Shown here piece by piece: positions 29,542 through 39,058 of a stretch of 59,299 bases of DNA. The notes under the pieces were generated by a model. It did not search any database and was not told the origin of the DNA. It saw nothing but the letters and a program-made list of their open reading frames with translations. The position numbers were made by a program, and so were the translations under genes. Within the stretch, counting starts at the first letter, position 1. Each line of letters opens with the position of its first letter. Origin of the DNA: Akkermansiaceae bacterium (lineage in GTDB: Bacteria > Verrucomicrobiota > Verrucomicrobiia > Verrucomicrobiales > Akkermansiaceae); NCBI GenBank assembly GCA_903919975.1, contig CAIXKE010000041.1:1-59299 (forward strand), given 5' to 3'.

Positions 29542-32109
29542 ATGTCCGCCCCGCTCAGCCGCAAGAATCTCCCCGAAACCCCCTCTCCGGACGACATCCT
29601 CAACGTTTTCCTCGAATACCTCGCCGCCACCGGCACCGAGCCCTACGACCACCAGGAAGAGGCGATCCTCGAGCTCTTTGCCGGCAACAACGTCATCCTC
29701 AACACGCCCACCGGATCCGGGAAATCATTGGTGGCCCTTGCCCTCCAGTTCAAGTCCCTCTGTCAGGGCCGCCGCTCGTATTACACCGTCCCGATCAAGG
29801 CGCTCGCCAATGAGAAATTCCTCTCGCTCTGCCATGTGCTCGGCCCGGAAAATGTCGGCATGATCACCGGCGACGCCACCGTCAACCGCGACGCTCCGGT
29901 CATTTGCTGCACCGCCGAAATCCTCGCCAACATCGCCCTCCGCGACGGCGCGCACGCCCCGGTGGACGACGTGATCATGGATGAGTTCCATTATTACTCA
30001 GACCACTCGCGTGGCGCCGCCTGGCAAATCCCGCTGCTCACCTTGCCGCGTGCCCGCTTCCTCCTGATGTCCGCCACGCTCGGCGATTCTTCTTTTTTCT
30101 CCAAACAACTCACTGATCTAACCGGGGCAACCACCACTCTCGTCCAATCCGACCAACGCCCCGTCCCGTTAGAATTCGAATACTCCACCACCCAGCTTCA
30201 GGAAAAAGTCGCCGAACTCAACGAACAAGGCCGCTCGCCCGTCTATCTCGTCCATTTCACCCAAAACGCCTGCGCCGACACCGCCCGCGACCTGCTTTCC
30301 ACCAACTTCTGCACCAAGGAGGAAAAACAAGCAATCGCCCGCGCGCTCGCCGACGCCGATTTCCGCAGCCCTTATGGCCGCGAACTCTCGAAAATCATCC
30401 GCCACGGCGTGGGTATCCACCATGCCGGGTTGCTGCCGAAATACCGCTTGTTAGTCGAAAAACTCACCGCCCGCGGCTTGCTGAAAGTGGTCTGCGGCAC
30501 TGATACTCTCGGCGTCGGCGTCAATGTCCCGATCCGCACCGTCATGCTAACAAGTCTGTGCAAATACGATGGCCGGGGCACGAAGATTCTAGCAGTCCGC
30601 GACTTCCGCCAGATCGTCGGCCGCGCTGGCCGCCGTGGATTTGATACCACCGGCTACGTGGTCGCCCAAGCGCCCGAGCACATCATCGAAAACATCCGCC
30701 TCGCCGCCAAAGCCGCTGCGAACAAAAAGAAGTCCTTTGAAAAACGCAAGCCGCCGGAAAAAGGCTTTGTGCATTGGGACGAACAAACCTACGCCAAACT
30801 CCAGATTGCCCCGCCCGAGCCGCTGGTTTCAAGTTTCTCCGTTTACCACCATACACTGCTCAACGTCCTCTCCCGCAGCACCGAAGATGGTTGCGCCGCG
30901 CTGAAAAAAATCATCGACGACAGCCATGAGCCGCCAGCCAAAAAGAAAGCTCTCAAAAAACGCGCCTTCCAGCTTTTCCGCGGCCTGATCGGCGCGAAAA
31001 TCCTCCACATCATCCCGCCCGCCAAACGCACGGGGCCGCAGAAAGTCGTGGTCGATGTCGACTTGCCCGAAGATTTTTCCATCAACCACGCCCTCAGCCT
31101 TTTCCTGCTAGACGCTATCCCCCAGCTCGACGCCGAAGCCGAAGACTACGCCTTCAACGTCATTTCGCTCATCGAGTCGATTCTGGAAGACCCCGACATC
31201 GTCCTCCGCAAACAGGTCGATCTGCTAAAATCCGAGCTCATGGGCCGACTCAAAGACGAAGGCATGGAGTTTGATGCCCGCATCGAAATGTTAGATCAAG
31301 TCGAGCACCCCAAGCCCGGAGCCGAATTCATTTACACCGTCTTCAATGCCTTCAAACTCCGCCACCCCTATCTCGGCAGCGAAAACGTCCGGCCCAAGAC
31401 CGTCGCTCGAGAAATGATCGAGAATTACCAATCGTTCGAAGACTACGTCAAAACCTACAAGTTGGAGCGCGCCGAAGCCGTGCTGCTCCGCCACCTCGGC
31501 GAGGTGTATAAAGTCCTCGCCCAAACCGTGCCCGACACCGCCAAAACCGAGCACCTCCACGAAGCCGAGTCGTTCCTAGAACTCATCGTCCGCCACACCG
31601 ACTCCAGCATGCTCGACGAGTGGCAAGCCATGACCTCAAGGAGCGTGGGCGTCTCGCCCACAAGTATTTCTTCCGATCTCAAATCTTCATCTGTTGCATC
31701 CAAAATCCACGATCTACAATCCAAAATCCCTTACACCAAGAATAAGACCGCCTTCACCCGCCATCTCCGCAACCACGTCCTCACCCTCGTCACCGCGCTT
31801 TCACGCTACGATACCGAAGCCGCGCTCAGCCTCATCGCCACCCATGATTCAGACGGCAAACTCTGGTCCAACGAGCGCTTGCTCCAACAGCTCAACACTT
31901 ACCACGCCGCCCGCCACCAGATCCGCCTCGATCCCGAAGCCCGCAACGCCCGCCACACCCACATTTCCGAAGACGGCCTGACGATCCACCAAACCCTCAT
32001 CGATCCCGACGACCTCAATGATTGGGCAATCCACCTCACGCTGGATTTGGAAAAATCCAACGAGGCGAGAACGCCGGTTCTGCATTTGGAATCCATCGCG
32101 CCGATTTAA
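29542..32109 (+). CDS. Ski2-like DEAD/DEAH helicase with DUF3516 C-terminus
   Basis: 855 aa. Q-like YDHQEEAI, Walker A TPTGSGKS (about residue 58), motif II DEFH, motif III SATLGD, then [27 protein letters not shown] and motif [12 protein letters not shown] show a complete superfamily-2 helicase of the Ski2/Mtr4 type. The C-terminal 400 residues match DUF3516 helicases. ATG at 29542 (SAPLSRKN) was preferred because earlier codons are repeat DNA. Residues about 700-732 ([14 protein letters not shown] to DLQSKIP) look like an inserted repeat element and not native protein. Substrate is unknown; RNA is likely for this family. Confidence 0.88.
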   Translation: MSAPLSRKNLPETPSPDDILNVFLEYLAATGTEPYDHQEEAILELFAGNNVILNTPTGSGKSLVALALQFKSLCQGRRSYYTVPIKALANEKFLSLCHVLGPENVGMITGDATVNRDAPVICCTAEILANIALRDGAHAPVDDVIMDEFHYYSDHSRGAAWQIPLLTLPRARFLLMSATLGDSSFFSKQLTDLTGATTTLVQSDQRPVPLEFEYSTTQLQEKVAELNEQGRSPVYLVHFTQNACADTARDLLSTNFCTKEEKQAIARALADADFRSPYGRELSKIIRHGVGIHHAGLLPKYRLLVEKLTARGLLKVVCGTDTLGVGVNVPIRTVMLTSLCKYDGRGTKILAVRDFRQIVGRAGRRGFDTTGYVVAQAPEHIIENIRLAAKAAANKKKSFEKRKPPEKGFVHWDEQTYAKLQIAPPEPLVSSFSVYHHTLLNVLSRSTEDGCAALKKIIDDSHEPPAKKKALKKRAFQLFRGLIGAKILHIIPPAKRTGPQKVVVDVDLPEDFSINHALSLFLLDAIPQLDAEAEDYAFNVISLIESILEDPDIVLRKQVDLLKSELMGRLKDEGMEFDARIEMLDQVEHPKPGAEFIYTVFNAFKLRHPYLGSENVRPKTVAREMIENYQSFEDYVKTYKLERAEAVLLRHLGEVYKVLAQTVPDTAKTEHLHEAESFLELIVRHTDSSMLDEWQAMTSRSVGVSPTSISSDLKSSSVASKIHDLQSKIPYTKNKTAFTRHLRNHVLTLVTALSRYDTEAALSLIATHDSDGKLWSNERLLQQLNTYHAARHQIRLDPEARNARHTHISEDGLTIHQTLIDPDDLNDWAIHLTLDLEKSNEARTPVLHLESIAPI
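31640..31735. repeat. Palindromic repeat element inserted in frame in the helicase gene
   Basis: A hairpin GTGGGCG-TCT-CGCCCAC (31645-31661) is followed by simple AATCCAAAATCC-like text typical of non-coding DNA, yet the reading frame is kept through about 32 codons. The flanking protein resumes normal DUF3516-like sequence at [11 protein letters not shown]. Confidence 0.55.
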
Positions 32110-32118
32110 GAACATGCA

Positions 32119-32230
32119 GGAGCCACGACACTCTTGTCGTGGTGCCAATGGGAAGAGAAAGTGAACGCGCCTAAGGCACCAGGCTTTCTCACCTCATAGG
32201 CAGGTGGACATGAGTGTCCACCCTCCTTAA
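32119..32230. repeat. Dispersed hairpin repeat, copy 1
   Basis: About 112 bp containing the hairpins CCACGACA-N6-TGTCGTGG and GGTGGACA-N4-TGTCCACC. A similar element (copy 2) is at 37761-37872, with the same order of features and spacing. It may act as a terminator for the helicase gene. Confidence 0.8.
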
Positions 32231-32272
32231 CACTCCGTTGACCTGTCGCGACAAATATGGGACTCTTTCGAC

Positions 32273-32521
32273 GTGCCCCAAGCAAAGTCGCCACCCCTTT
32301 CCACATCCGCCGAGGCCCGCGCTGCCCGCCGTCGTGCCGAATGGAAGATCGTCGTCGCTGATAGCTTCGCCGAAGCGGAGGCCGAAACCCGCGCTTACTG
32401 GCGCTCTGCGACACCCGCAGAACGATTGAATGCTCTTGAAAAACTCCGCGAACCTTTTTATGGCAAAGATCAAATTGGCGGCAGACTTCAGCGATTTCTT
32501 GAAGTTGTGCCTGCGGAATGA
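32273..32521 (+). CDS. Small helical partner of the nucleotidyltransferase
   Basis: 82 aa from a GTG. The second half (EAEAETRAYWRSATPAERLNALEKLREPFYG, then RLQRFLEVV) is the pattern of small proteins found directly before DUF6036-like nucleotidyltransferases. It overlaps the nucleotidyltransferase gene by 62 bp. An antitoxin-like role is plausible by analogy with MNT/HEPN-type modules, but unproven. Confidence 0.65.
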   Translation: MPQAKSPPLSTSAEARAARRRAEWKIVVADSFAEAEAETRAYWRSATPAERLNALEKLREPFYGKDQIGGRLQRFLEVVPAE

Positions 32522-32921
32522 AGTCCGCTTCATGGTGATCGGAGGCTATGCCGTGATCCATCATTCCCGTCCTCGCTACACTGGCGATCTGGATCTTTGG
32601 ATCGACGCGTCTCCCAGAAACGCCGAACGAGTCGTCACCGTCCTACAGGAATTCGGATTCCCACCGGATGCGGTTTCCACCGAAATGATTACCGACGGGA
32701 AAAAGATCATCAGGATGGGTTTCGAGCCCATGAGACTGGAGCTGTTCACGAACATTCCGGGCATCGAATTTAGCGGCTGTTATGAACGGCGGGACTTGGT
32801 GAAAGTGGGTCGAATGATGGTGCCCTTTATTTCCCTCAAGGACCTGAAAATCAACAAGCTCGCCAGCGGACGCCCGAAAGATCTTCAGGATCTCGAAGAA
32901 TTGCCGAGAGATGATGGTTGA
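32460..32921 (+). CDS. Nucleotidyltransferase-fold protein (DUF6036-like)
   Basis: 153 aa. FMVIGGYAVIHHSRPRYTGDLDLWID carries the GG and DxD motifs of the DNA-polymerase-beta nucleotidyltransferase fold (about residues 24-49). RLELFTNIPGI and a conserved FISLKDLKINKLASGRPKDLQDLEEL C-terminus follow. The latter is shared with AbiEii-like and MNT-like toxins. ATG at 32460 fits the fold. A second, unrelated-sequence module of the same plan is at 51031-51777. Confidence 0.8.
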   Translation: MAKIKLAADFSDFLKLCLRNEVRFMVIGGYAVIHHSRPRYTGDLDLWIDASPRNAERVVTVLQEFGFPPDAVSTEMITDGKKIIRMGFEPMRLELFTNIPGIEFSGCYERRDLVKVGRMMVPFISLKDLKINKLASGRPKDLQDLEELPRDDG

Positions 32922-32932
32922 ATGCGTTCCTT

Positions 32933-33928
32933 ATGCTCGTTGAGCTCGACACGTTCATCAAGAACCTGGATCCGCCGCTCTCCGAAGAGTTTCGCCGGTT
33001 CCTCAAGGGAGACGCGCCATGGGACGCGGACGCAGCCAAGCGTTTTCTAACTGAGCATGCGGAGCTGGTCGAACGGATCGAGAAAATTGCGGCGCTGGAG
33101 ACCCGATCATCCGAGAACATGCCCGCAAGCTACGAAGGATTTTTCGGTGCACGGGCAGTAATTACCGCCAGCGAAATTCTCCTACTCAAAGCCCGCCTTG
33201 CCGCCGAGACCGGCGATAGCGATGCGTTCTTTCGCTCCGTTTCTGCGGCGTCGAACCTCGGCGCTCATCTCCAAAAAATCGAATCCCCGACCTTGCTGTG
33301 CGAAACAGTCCATCTTGTGATCGATCTCAACATCAAAAGAGCCACGCTAAACATCCTACTGCCGGCGCTCGGGAAAAACGCGGATTTGTCCCGCTGGAAA
33401 TCCACATTCGCTGCCACAAGCCACACCCCTTCGAACCTCGCTCAGGCGATGCGGGGAGAGTGGAACACCGACTCGGAGCACTTGGTGTTTCCGGGTATGA
33501 TCGTCGATGCGAGAAACGGCAATCTACCCGACGCCGACGCCGTGGCGCATGCCTATTCCAGTTTGTTCAATGCGTGGGTGACTCAGCTTCCGACGCTCAG
33601 TTTGGCGCAGATTGAGTCGTTCAGCCCGCAAGTCGATATTTCGCATCTTTCGGACCCGGGGCGGGAATGGGTAGAGGCGCTGCCCGGTTTCGAAGCATGG
33701 AGTAAAAACTACCTCGGAAGTGCCGTCCATAGCAGCCAGCTGCAAGCCGCTCTCGATCTACTCATCCTCGAACAAACGGGAACCCCGCTCAGCGCGATCG
33801 ACGCGGTGTTTGTGACCCAAGATCCTGCGAGTGGGCAGCCTTTCGTTTTTGATCCCATCAAGCGCGAGCTGCACACGCCCGAGGCCTCCTCCAGATTGAA
33901 AATCGATCCCTTGGTTCTTCCGTGGTGA
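32933..33928 (+). CDS. Hypothetical helical protein (331 aa)
   Basis: Starts 12 bp after the nucleotidyltransferase stop (a TTG at 32918 overlapping that stop is an alternative). No signal peptide or membrane helix is apparent. Sequence is mainly helical (FIKNLDPPLSEEFRRFLKGDAPWDADAAKRFLTEHAELVERIEKI), and the C-terminal part mentions GQPFVFDPIKRELHTPEASSRL, a motif seen at the ends of many planctomycete/verrucomicrobial helical proteins (recall, not checked). Function unknown. Confidence 0.65.
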   Translation: MLVELDTFIKNLDPPLSEEFRRFLKGDAPWDADAAKRFLTEHAELVERIEKIAALETRSSENMPASYEGFFGARAVITASEILLLKARLAAETGDSDAFFRSVSAASNLGAHLQKIESPTLLCETVHLVIDLNIKRATLNILLPALGKNADLSRWKSTFAATSHTPSNLAQAMRGEWNTDSEHLVFPGMIVDARNGNLPDADAVAHAYSSLFNAWVTQLPTLSLAQIESFSPQVDISHLSDPGREWVEALPGFEAWSKNYLGSAVHSSQLQAALDLLILEQTGTPLSAIDAVFVTQDPASGQPFVFDPIKRELHTPEASSRLKIDPLVLPW

Positions 33929-34051
33929 GGCACCGGACTGCTTTGGAACCAGGATGGGCGAAACGTGTCCGCCGCTCCTTGAAGCACGGGACTGACTTCG
34001 CGTTTCATCCTGCCGTTGCCATTCGCGGCTGGGTGTTCCATAAACTCCGGC

Positions 34052-35653
34052 ATGACAAGTCACCGTCGTTTGCTTCTTCCATTAGTCGTCTTGCTTGGCA
34101 GCCATGCGGGAACCGCGCTGGCGGCGGATTTTTCCTTTGATCAACTGCGTGAAAAGGCCCGCGCCGTAGCCGCGGCGCCTCATGCGCCATCCAAGTTGGT
34201 GCTCAACGATTTTTGGAAAAACCTGAGTTACGACGAGCATCGCGACATCCGATTCAAGATGGATTCCGGGTTGTGGGCGAAGGAAAAACTGCCGTTTTCC
34301 ATCGATTTCTTCCACCCCGGTTGGACAGCCAAGGAGATGGTAACGATCCATGAGGTCGTGGGCGGCAAGTCCACGCCGCTCAAGTTCGACCTCAACTTGT
34401 TCAATTACGGGAAACAAAAGATTCCCGCCGGGACGCCTCCGCCGCAAGGCTATGCCGGTTGGCGTGCGCGCTGTCACTTGAACACGCCGGACTACATGGA
34501 TGAGTTCCTGGTGTTTCTCGGGGCCAGCTATTTGCGCGCGATCCCAGCCAATGCGCCCTACGGACTTTCCGCGCGTGGGTTGTCGATCAACAGCGGGATT
34601 CCGGGCGTGGCCGAGGAGTTCCCGCACTTCACCGAGTTCCACTTGAATCGTCCGGAAAAGGATTCGAAATCGCTGACCGCTTGGGCGCTGTTAGACGGCG
34701 AGAGCGTGGCAGGCGCCTATCAATTCACCATCACTCCCGGCGTGGAAACCGTGATGGATATCGAAGCGGAAATCACCCTTCGGCGGCCCGTCCAACAACT
34801 CGGAATCGCACCGTTTTCCTCGATGTATTGGTTCGGCGAAGGCACCCACCCGAAACCCTTGGATTTCCGGCCTGAAGTGCATGACAACGATGGCTTGCTG
34901 ATGGAGTTGGATAGCGGAAACCTGCATTATCGACCGCTGGAACACACCGACCACCAATTCCGCCATTGTGTGTTCACGATGGAAAAACCGCGCTCCTGGT
35001 CCTTGCTTCAACGCGACCGCTCGTTTTCCTCATACGAAGACAAGGAGGCGCGTTACCACGACCGCCCGAGCGTGCGCGTCGAGCCGGTGAAAGGATTCGA
35101 TCAAGGGAAACTCCACCTCATCGAGATGCCGACGATCGATGAGACTGGCGATAACGTGGTCCTAGTTTGGGAACCCCAGCCAAGCCTCAAAGTCGGCGTG
35201 CCATCTCGCTTCCACTACCGCCTGCGCTGGATGCGCGATCCCGCGCCATCTGGAATGTTCGCCGTGCGCGCCACCCGCTCCGGCACTCCGGTGCAAAAAC
35301 CCGAGCAGATCCTCATCGCGGTCGATTTTGCCAAACCCCTTCAGCCGCAAGCCAAGGTCGGCGATCCCAAGTGGGATGACATTTCCGGTTTCAAACCCGT
35401 CGTCACCCTCAACCAAAAGCAGGCCAAACTTCTCCACGTCGGCCTGGATGATATGAGCATGGCGAATGTGGATGATTTGCCCGCCGGGCTGGGCCGCAGC
35501 GACAAGCTCCACATGCCGCAGGTGCTGCGTGCGTTTTTTGTCATCGATCCAACGAAAGACCTCAACCAGATCGACATGACCTGCGAACTGCAAGACGCCA
35601 ACGGCAAAGCAGTTTCGGAGCGCTGGGTGTATCTCTGGATGCGGCGGAACTGA
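34052..35653 (+). CDS. opgG: Periplasmic glucan biosynthesis protein, OpgG/MdoG family
   Basis: 533 aa. A signal peptide (TSHRRLLLPLVVLLGSHAGTALA) precedes the MdoG domain (FSFDQLREKARAVAAAPH, NDFWKNLSYDEHRDIRFK, FHPGWTAKEMVTIHEV, APFSSMYWFGEG). The C-terminal Ig-like domain begins near GTPVQKPEQILIAVDF. The family matures beta-glucan backbones in the periplasm. ATG at 34052 begins the signal peptide. No OpgH glycosyltransferase is in the window, so the substrate pathway may be encoded elsewhere or differ. Confidence 0.9.
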   Translation: MTSHRRLLLPLVVLLGSHAGTALAADFSFDQLREKARAVAAAPHAPSKLVLNDFWKNLSYDEHRDIRFKMDSGLWAKEKLPFSIDFFHPGWTAKEMVTIHEVVGGKSTPLKFDLNLFNYGKQKIPAGTPPPQGYAGWRARCHLNTPDYMDEFLVFLGASYLRAIPANAPYGLSARGLSINSGIPGVAEEFPHFTEFHLNRPEKDSKSLTAWALLDGESVAGAYQFTITPGVETVMDIEAEITLRRPVQQLGIAPFSSMYWFGEGTHPKPLDFRPEVHDNDGLLMELDSGNLHYRPLEHTDHQFRHCVFTMEKPRSWSLLQRDRSFSSYEDKEARYHDRPSVRVEPVKGFDQGKLHLIEMPTIDETGDNVVLVWEPQPSLKVGVPSRFHYRLRWMRDPAPSGMFAVRATRSGTPVQKPEQILIAVDFAKPLQPQAKVGDPKWDDISGFKPVVTLNQKQAKLLHVGLDDMSMANVDDLPAGLGRSDKLHMPQVLRAFFVIDPTKDLNQIDMTCELQDANGKAVSERWVYLWMRRN

Positions 35654-35702
35654 GGCTCAAAAAATAGGCATTGCGAAACTCGGCGTGCTGGGTTTGGCTG
35701 CC

Positions 35703-35804
35703 GCTGCTGTCAGGGGCCGTGGAGGTTCGGCAAGCGAACCCCGCCAGGCCTTGATCGGAGCAACGGTAGTTTGTCCGGATTTGCCGCGGATTCCCTGGCA
35801 GCAC
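35703..35804 (+). ncRNA. ffs: Small signal recognition particle RNA (4.5S type)
   Basis: The apical core reads CAGG-CC-TTGA-TC-GGAGCA (35745-35762), matching the helix-8 symmetric/asymmetric loop pattern CAGG...GGAGCA of SRP RNA. Long-range pairing supports it: TGCTGTCAGGG (35705-35715) with CCCTGGCAGCA (35793-35803), then CCGTGG with CCGCGG, GGCAA with TTGCC and CCG with CGG. Seven T residues follow (35805-35811), a good terminator. About 100 nt is the usual bacterial size. The tetraloop would be UUGA instead of the common GGAA. Ends are approximate, and no promoter was clear. Confidence 0.75.
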
Positions 35805-36048
35805 TTTTTTTGAGCCCGCGGCACGAGTGGAAAGCATGCGGAGACGGTTAGCGCAATTGATGCATCATGAATGCAACGCCATGCGCATGAGATCCCCCAA
35901 TTTCGGACAATGCGTCTTGCTAGAAAAGAGCGATTGGACTATCTTCTCTGGTCTGGAACCAGACCATGCTGCCTGCGGATGATGGCGGGCCACGGTGTTG
36001 CCTCTTGCGCACGGCACGGATGGGTTTCCCAACAGGACTGCCATTCCC

Positions 36049-37740
36049 ATGAAATCCTATCTCATCCCATGGTTGTCATTCTTGACCATTTCACTGTCTC
36101 CGCTGCGGGCCGCCGGAGAAACCATCCCGGATGAAACATGCCTTGAATGCCACGAGGACAAGGAACTGACGAAAGACCTGCCTGACGGCCAACCGATGTC
36201 TCTATTTGTCGATGCCTCGAAGTTGAAATTATCGGCTCATGGAAAAACCCAATGCGCCGAGTGTCATCAGGACCTGACGGCGAAACACCCGGACGATGAA
36301 AAGGCGGCGCAAGCGGTGAATTGTGCGGCGTGCCATGAAAAACAATCCAAAAGCTTTGGCGCGAGCGTCCATGGAATCGCCCTCGGCAAGGGCGATGACA
36401 CGGCGGCCACCTGCAAAGATTGTCATGGCACGCACGAGGTGTTCCCAAGGAACTCCGTGAAATCGAGCATTCATCATGCAAACTTGCTGAAAACTTGCGG
36501 CGCATGCCATGGCGAGCAGGCAGACGACGTCGCGGCAAGCGTTCATGGAAAGGCGATGATCGATGGCGAAACCGATGCGCCGACCTGCATCGATTGTCAT
36601 TCCGAACACCAAATCATCGGGCTGGCCGCTCCATCATCGTCATTCAAAACAGCGGAAACCTGTAGCAAATGCCACGCCAATGAGCGGATCAATAGCCGCT
36701 TCGGTTTGCCGACTAACCGAGTGAACACGTTCTTCGAGAGCTACCACGGACTGGCGACCGCCGGCGGCTCTACGCTAGCGGCCAATTGTGCGAGTTGCCA
36801 CGGCTACCACCGGATCTTGTCATCCAAGGATCCGGATTCATCGATTCATTCGAATCATTTGTTAGAAACCTGCGGCAAGTGCCATCCCGGCGCGAGCTCG
36901 GGCTTTGTAGGCGGGCGGATTCATGCCGATGAAGCGGCCAGCGACGAGATTGGTATGGTGGTGAATCATTGGGTGAAGCGGATCTATCTGATGTTGATAG
37001 GGCTGACGGTGGGCATTCTGGGCCTGCACAATGGCGTGGCATGGTGCCGCAAAGTGGCGGCCCGGCGGCGGGCGCAGGGTGAAACAGTCATTCGCATGGA
37101 TCGCTGCCAGCGGGTCCAGCATTTCCTGCTGATGACGAGTTTTATCGTGCTTGCGGTAACGGGGTTTGCCTTGAAGTTTCCGAACACTTGGTTCGCACAC
37201 CTGATGGGCACCGAGGATATCCGCATCTGGATTCACCGCGCTGCCGGCTTGGTGCTGATGGGCAGCGGCGCTTATCATATTTACTACGTGACATTCACCA
37301 CGAAGGGTCGCCGGCTATTGCGTGACTTGTGGCCACGCTGGAGCGATGCGCGTGACGTGGCGACGAATGTCAGTCACTTGGCCATGGGCAAACCGAAGGC
37401 GAAGTTCGGGCGCTTTGGATATCCGGAAAAAATCGAATATTGGGCCGTGGTGTGGGGCACCGTGGTCATGGGCATCACCGGCATGGCGATTTGGCTCAAG
37501 ATCGATGTCACACAATGGGTCCCGCGCTGGGTGATCGATGTGGCGGTGACGATCCATTATTACGAAGCGATCCTTGCCTGTCTCGCGATTGTGATTTGGC
37601 ATTTCTATCATGTCATGTTCGATCCGGACATTTATCCGATGAACTTCGCCTGGTGGGATGGCAGGGTTTCGAAAAAATGGCATGAAGAAGAGCACCCACT
37701 GGAGACCGAGGTGAGCGAACAAGAGAAGGAAAAATCATAG
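36049..37740 (+). CDS. Nine-haem c-type cytochrome fused to a b-type membrane domain (CbcL-like)
   Basis: 563 aa. A signal peptide (KSYLIPWLSFLTISLSPLRAAG) is followed by nine CXXCH haem sites (CLECH, CAECH, CAACH, CKDCH, CGACH, CIDCH, CSKCH, CASCH, CGKCH; about residues 30-300). The C-terminal part has four to five membrane helices (LMLIGLTVGILGLHNGVAW, LMTSFIVLAVTGFALKF and others) with His residues for b-haems, resembling HydC/FdnI or cytochrome b561. Geobacter CbcL, a quinol oxidase used in extracellular electron transfer, has this plan. A respiratory quinol:periplasm role is inferred. The gene stands alone. Confidence 0.85.
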   Translation: MKSYLIPWLSFLTISLSPLRAAGETIPDETCLECHEDKELTKDLPDGQPMSLFVDASKLKLSAHGKTQCAECHQDLTAKHPDDEKAAQAVNCAACHEKQSKSFGASVHGIALGKGDDTAATCKDCHGTHEVFPRNSVKSSIHHANLLKTCGACHGEQADDVAASVHGKAMIDGETDAPTCIDCHSEHQIIGLAAPSSSFKTAETCSKCHANERINSRFGLPTNRVNTFFESYHGLATAGGSTLAANCASCHGYHRILSSKDPDSSIHSNHLLETCGKCHPGASSGFVGGRIHADEAASDEIGMVVNHWVKRIYLMLIGLTVGILGLHNGVAWCRKVAARRRAQGETVIRMDRCQRVQHFLLMTSFIVLAVTGFALKFPNTWFAHLMGTEDIRIWIHRAAGLVLMGSGAYHIYYVTFTTKGRRLLRDLWPRWSDARDVATNVSHLAMGKPKAKFGRFGYPEKIEYWAVVWGTVVMGITGMAIWLKIDVTQWVPRWVIDVAVTIHYYEAILACLAIVIWHFYHVMFDPDIYPMNFAWWDGRVSKKWHEEEHPLETEVSEQEKEKS

Positions 37741-37760
37741 TCAAAGGTGGATTCGAGAGT

Positions 37761-37872
37761 GGAGCTACGACACTCATGTCGTTGGTGACAATGGGTGGAG
37801 AAAGGGACGCGCTGAAGGCACACTTCTTTCGCATCTCATTGGCTTGGTGGACAGGAGTGTCCACCCTCCTTA
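37761..37872. repeat. Dispersed hairpin repeat, copy 2
   Basis: Similar over its length to 32119-32230 (CGACACTCATGTCG hairpin, AATGGGTGGAGAAAG, then GGTGGACAGGAGTGTCCACC). It fills the gap between the convergent cytochrome and thuA genes and includes the thuA stop codon. Likely a two-way terminator. Confidence 0.8.
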
Positions 37873-38784
37873 TTTTACCTCGACTTGGTAATCGCCGAGC
37901 GCCCACTGGATGCCGGCGAGGTAGTGGCGGACGACTTTTTCGTGCCAATAGATCTCGTGATTGTGGCCCAGAGAGCTGTAAAAAATCCGGCCCTTGTCCC
38001 AGTGGCGGGCCCATGAGACGCCGAAGTCGTTATCAGTCCGTTTGATTCCTTTCATCGTCATATCGGTTTTCTCGGTGTCGAGGCGCAACAGCATGTGAAC
38101 GGATTTGGAATCGTAGGGTTCTTTGAATTGATAGATTTCCTCGGGAAATTCGACATTCTTGCCTTCGAACATCGCGACAAGCGGGTGTTTTTCCTGCCCT
38201 GGCTCCACCTTGATGCTGACCATCTGTTTGGCACCCCATGGGTGACCATTGAAATAACCGCCTAACATTTTCCCGTATTCCGGCCATTCGTAACAGGAAT
38301 CGGTCGCGGCGTGGATGCCGACAAATCCGCCACCGGATTTCAGGAAATTCATCAGGCTGTCTTTCAAATCCGCCTCGCGCTTGGTTGCGGCAGCCTTGGC
38401 CTCCTCGGACATGGCTTTTAGTTCATTGGGATGCGGGGCGAAGACGTTCTGAGTCGTGCTGAGGAAACAAACGGCGTCAAACTGCTTGAGATTCTCGGCT
38501 TCGAAGTTGGCGAGATCATCGGAAACCACCGCTTCGAAGGCGCCGGTCTTGCGGCCTAATTCTTCGAGCGCGAGCTTGCCGGTGGCGATGGATTCGTGGC
38601 GGAAACCATTGGTTTTGGAAAACACCAGCATCTTGCGGGCTTTGAGCGGTTTCGCAAACGGCTTGTCCGGCACGGCGGCCGCAATTTTTTCGCCCGCATC
38701 CGCAGGAATTTTTTCGGCTGAGCTGTGGGTCACGACCATCAGGGCGACAGCAGCGGGAAGGACATTTCGGATCAATGATTTCAT
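37870..38784 (-). CDS. ThuA domain-containing protein (secreted)
   Basis: 304 aa with a signal peptide (KSLIRNVLPAAVALMVVTHSSA). The ThuA domain is glutamine-amidotransferase-like: KMLVFSKTNGFRHESIATGKLALEEL, FDAVCFLSTTQNVF, GGGFVGIHAATDSCYEWPEY, and the closing DFGVSWARHWDKGRIFYSSLGHNHEIYW. ThuA proteins are abundant in Verrucomicrobiota and Planctomycetota and are linked to trehalose or glycan use, without proven chemistry. ATG at 38784 begins the signal peptide. Confidence 0.88.
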   Translation of the reverse strand: MKSLIRNVLPAAVALMVVTHSSAEKIPADAGEKIAAAVPDKPFAKPLKARKMLVFSKTNGFRHESIATGKLALEELGRKTGAFEAVVSDDLANFEAENLKQFDAVCFLSTTQNVFAPHPNELKAMSEEAKAAATKREADLKDSLMNFLKSGGGFVGIHAATDSCYEWPEYGKMLGGYFNGHPWGAKQMVSIKVEPGQEKHPLVAMFEGKNVEFPEEIYQFKEPYDSKSVHMLLRLDTEKTDMTMKGIKRTDNDFGVSWARHWDKGRIFYSSLGHNHEIYWHEKVVRHYLAGIQWALGDYQVEVK

Positions 38785-38838
38785 GGTGGTGTGAATGTTT
38801 TTTGCCATTTGTAAGGCAATCAAGCGAGGGATTTTTTA

Positions 38839-38947
38839 ATCGCGAATGAACGCAAATCGACGCGAATGAAGATGTTTTTTCAATCAAATTCCTGATTCTG
38901 AGAATTGAGTTCTGAAAATTCGTGTCCATTGGCGTCCATTCGCGGTT
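38839..38947. repeat. Inverted-repeat element between thuA and uvrA
   Basis: The left arm (TCGCGAATGAACGCAAATCG..., 38839-38870) and right arm (...CGTGTCCATTGGCGTCCATTCGCGG, 38915-38947) are imperfect reverse complements around a 44-nt loop. It is the non-coding GAATGGACGC type of dispersed element and lies in the divergent promoter region. Confidence 0.65.
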
Positions 38948-39058
38948 CAACTCACATGGAAGTCCCCGTGATTTCTCACTACCTTGATCGCCGTGGATGG
39001 ACTTGCGTGATTGGAACTTGGAACCTTCCTCGCTTCGGGCTTTTCTGGGTGGGTGGAC

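Noticed and set aside
35562-35837. 91-codon minus-strand frame over the SRP RNA region
   Set aside because: It has no protein motif, and the plus strand has RNA pairing and a terminator that explain the sequence.
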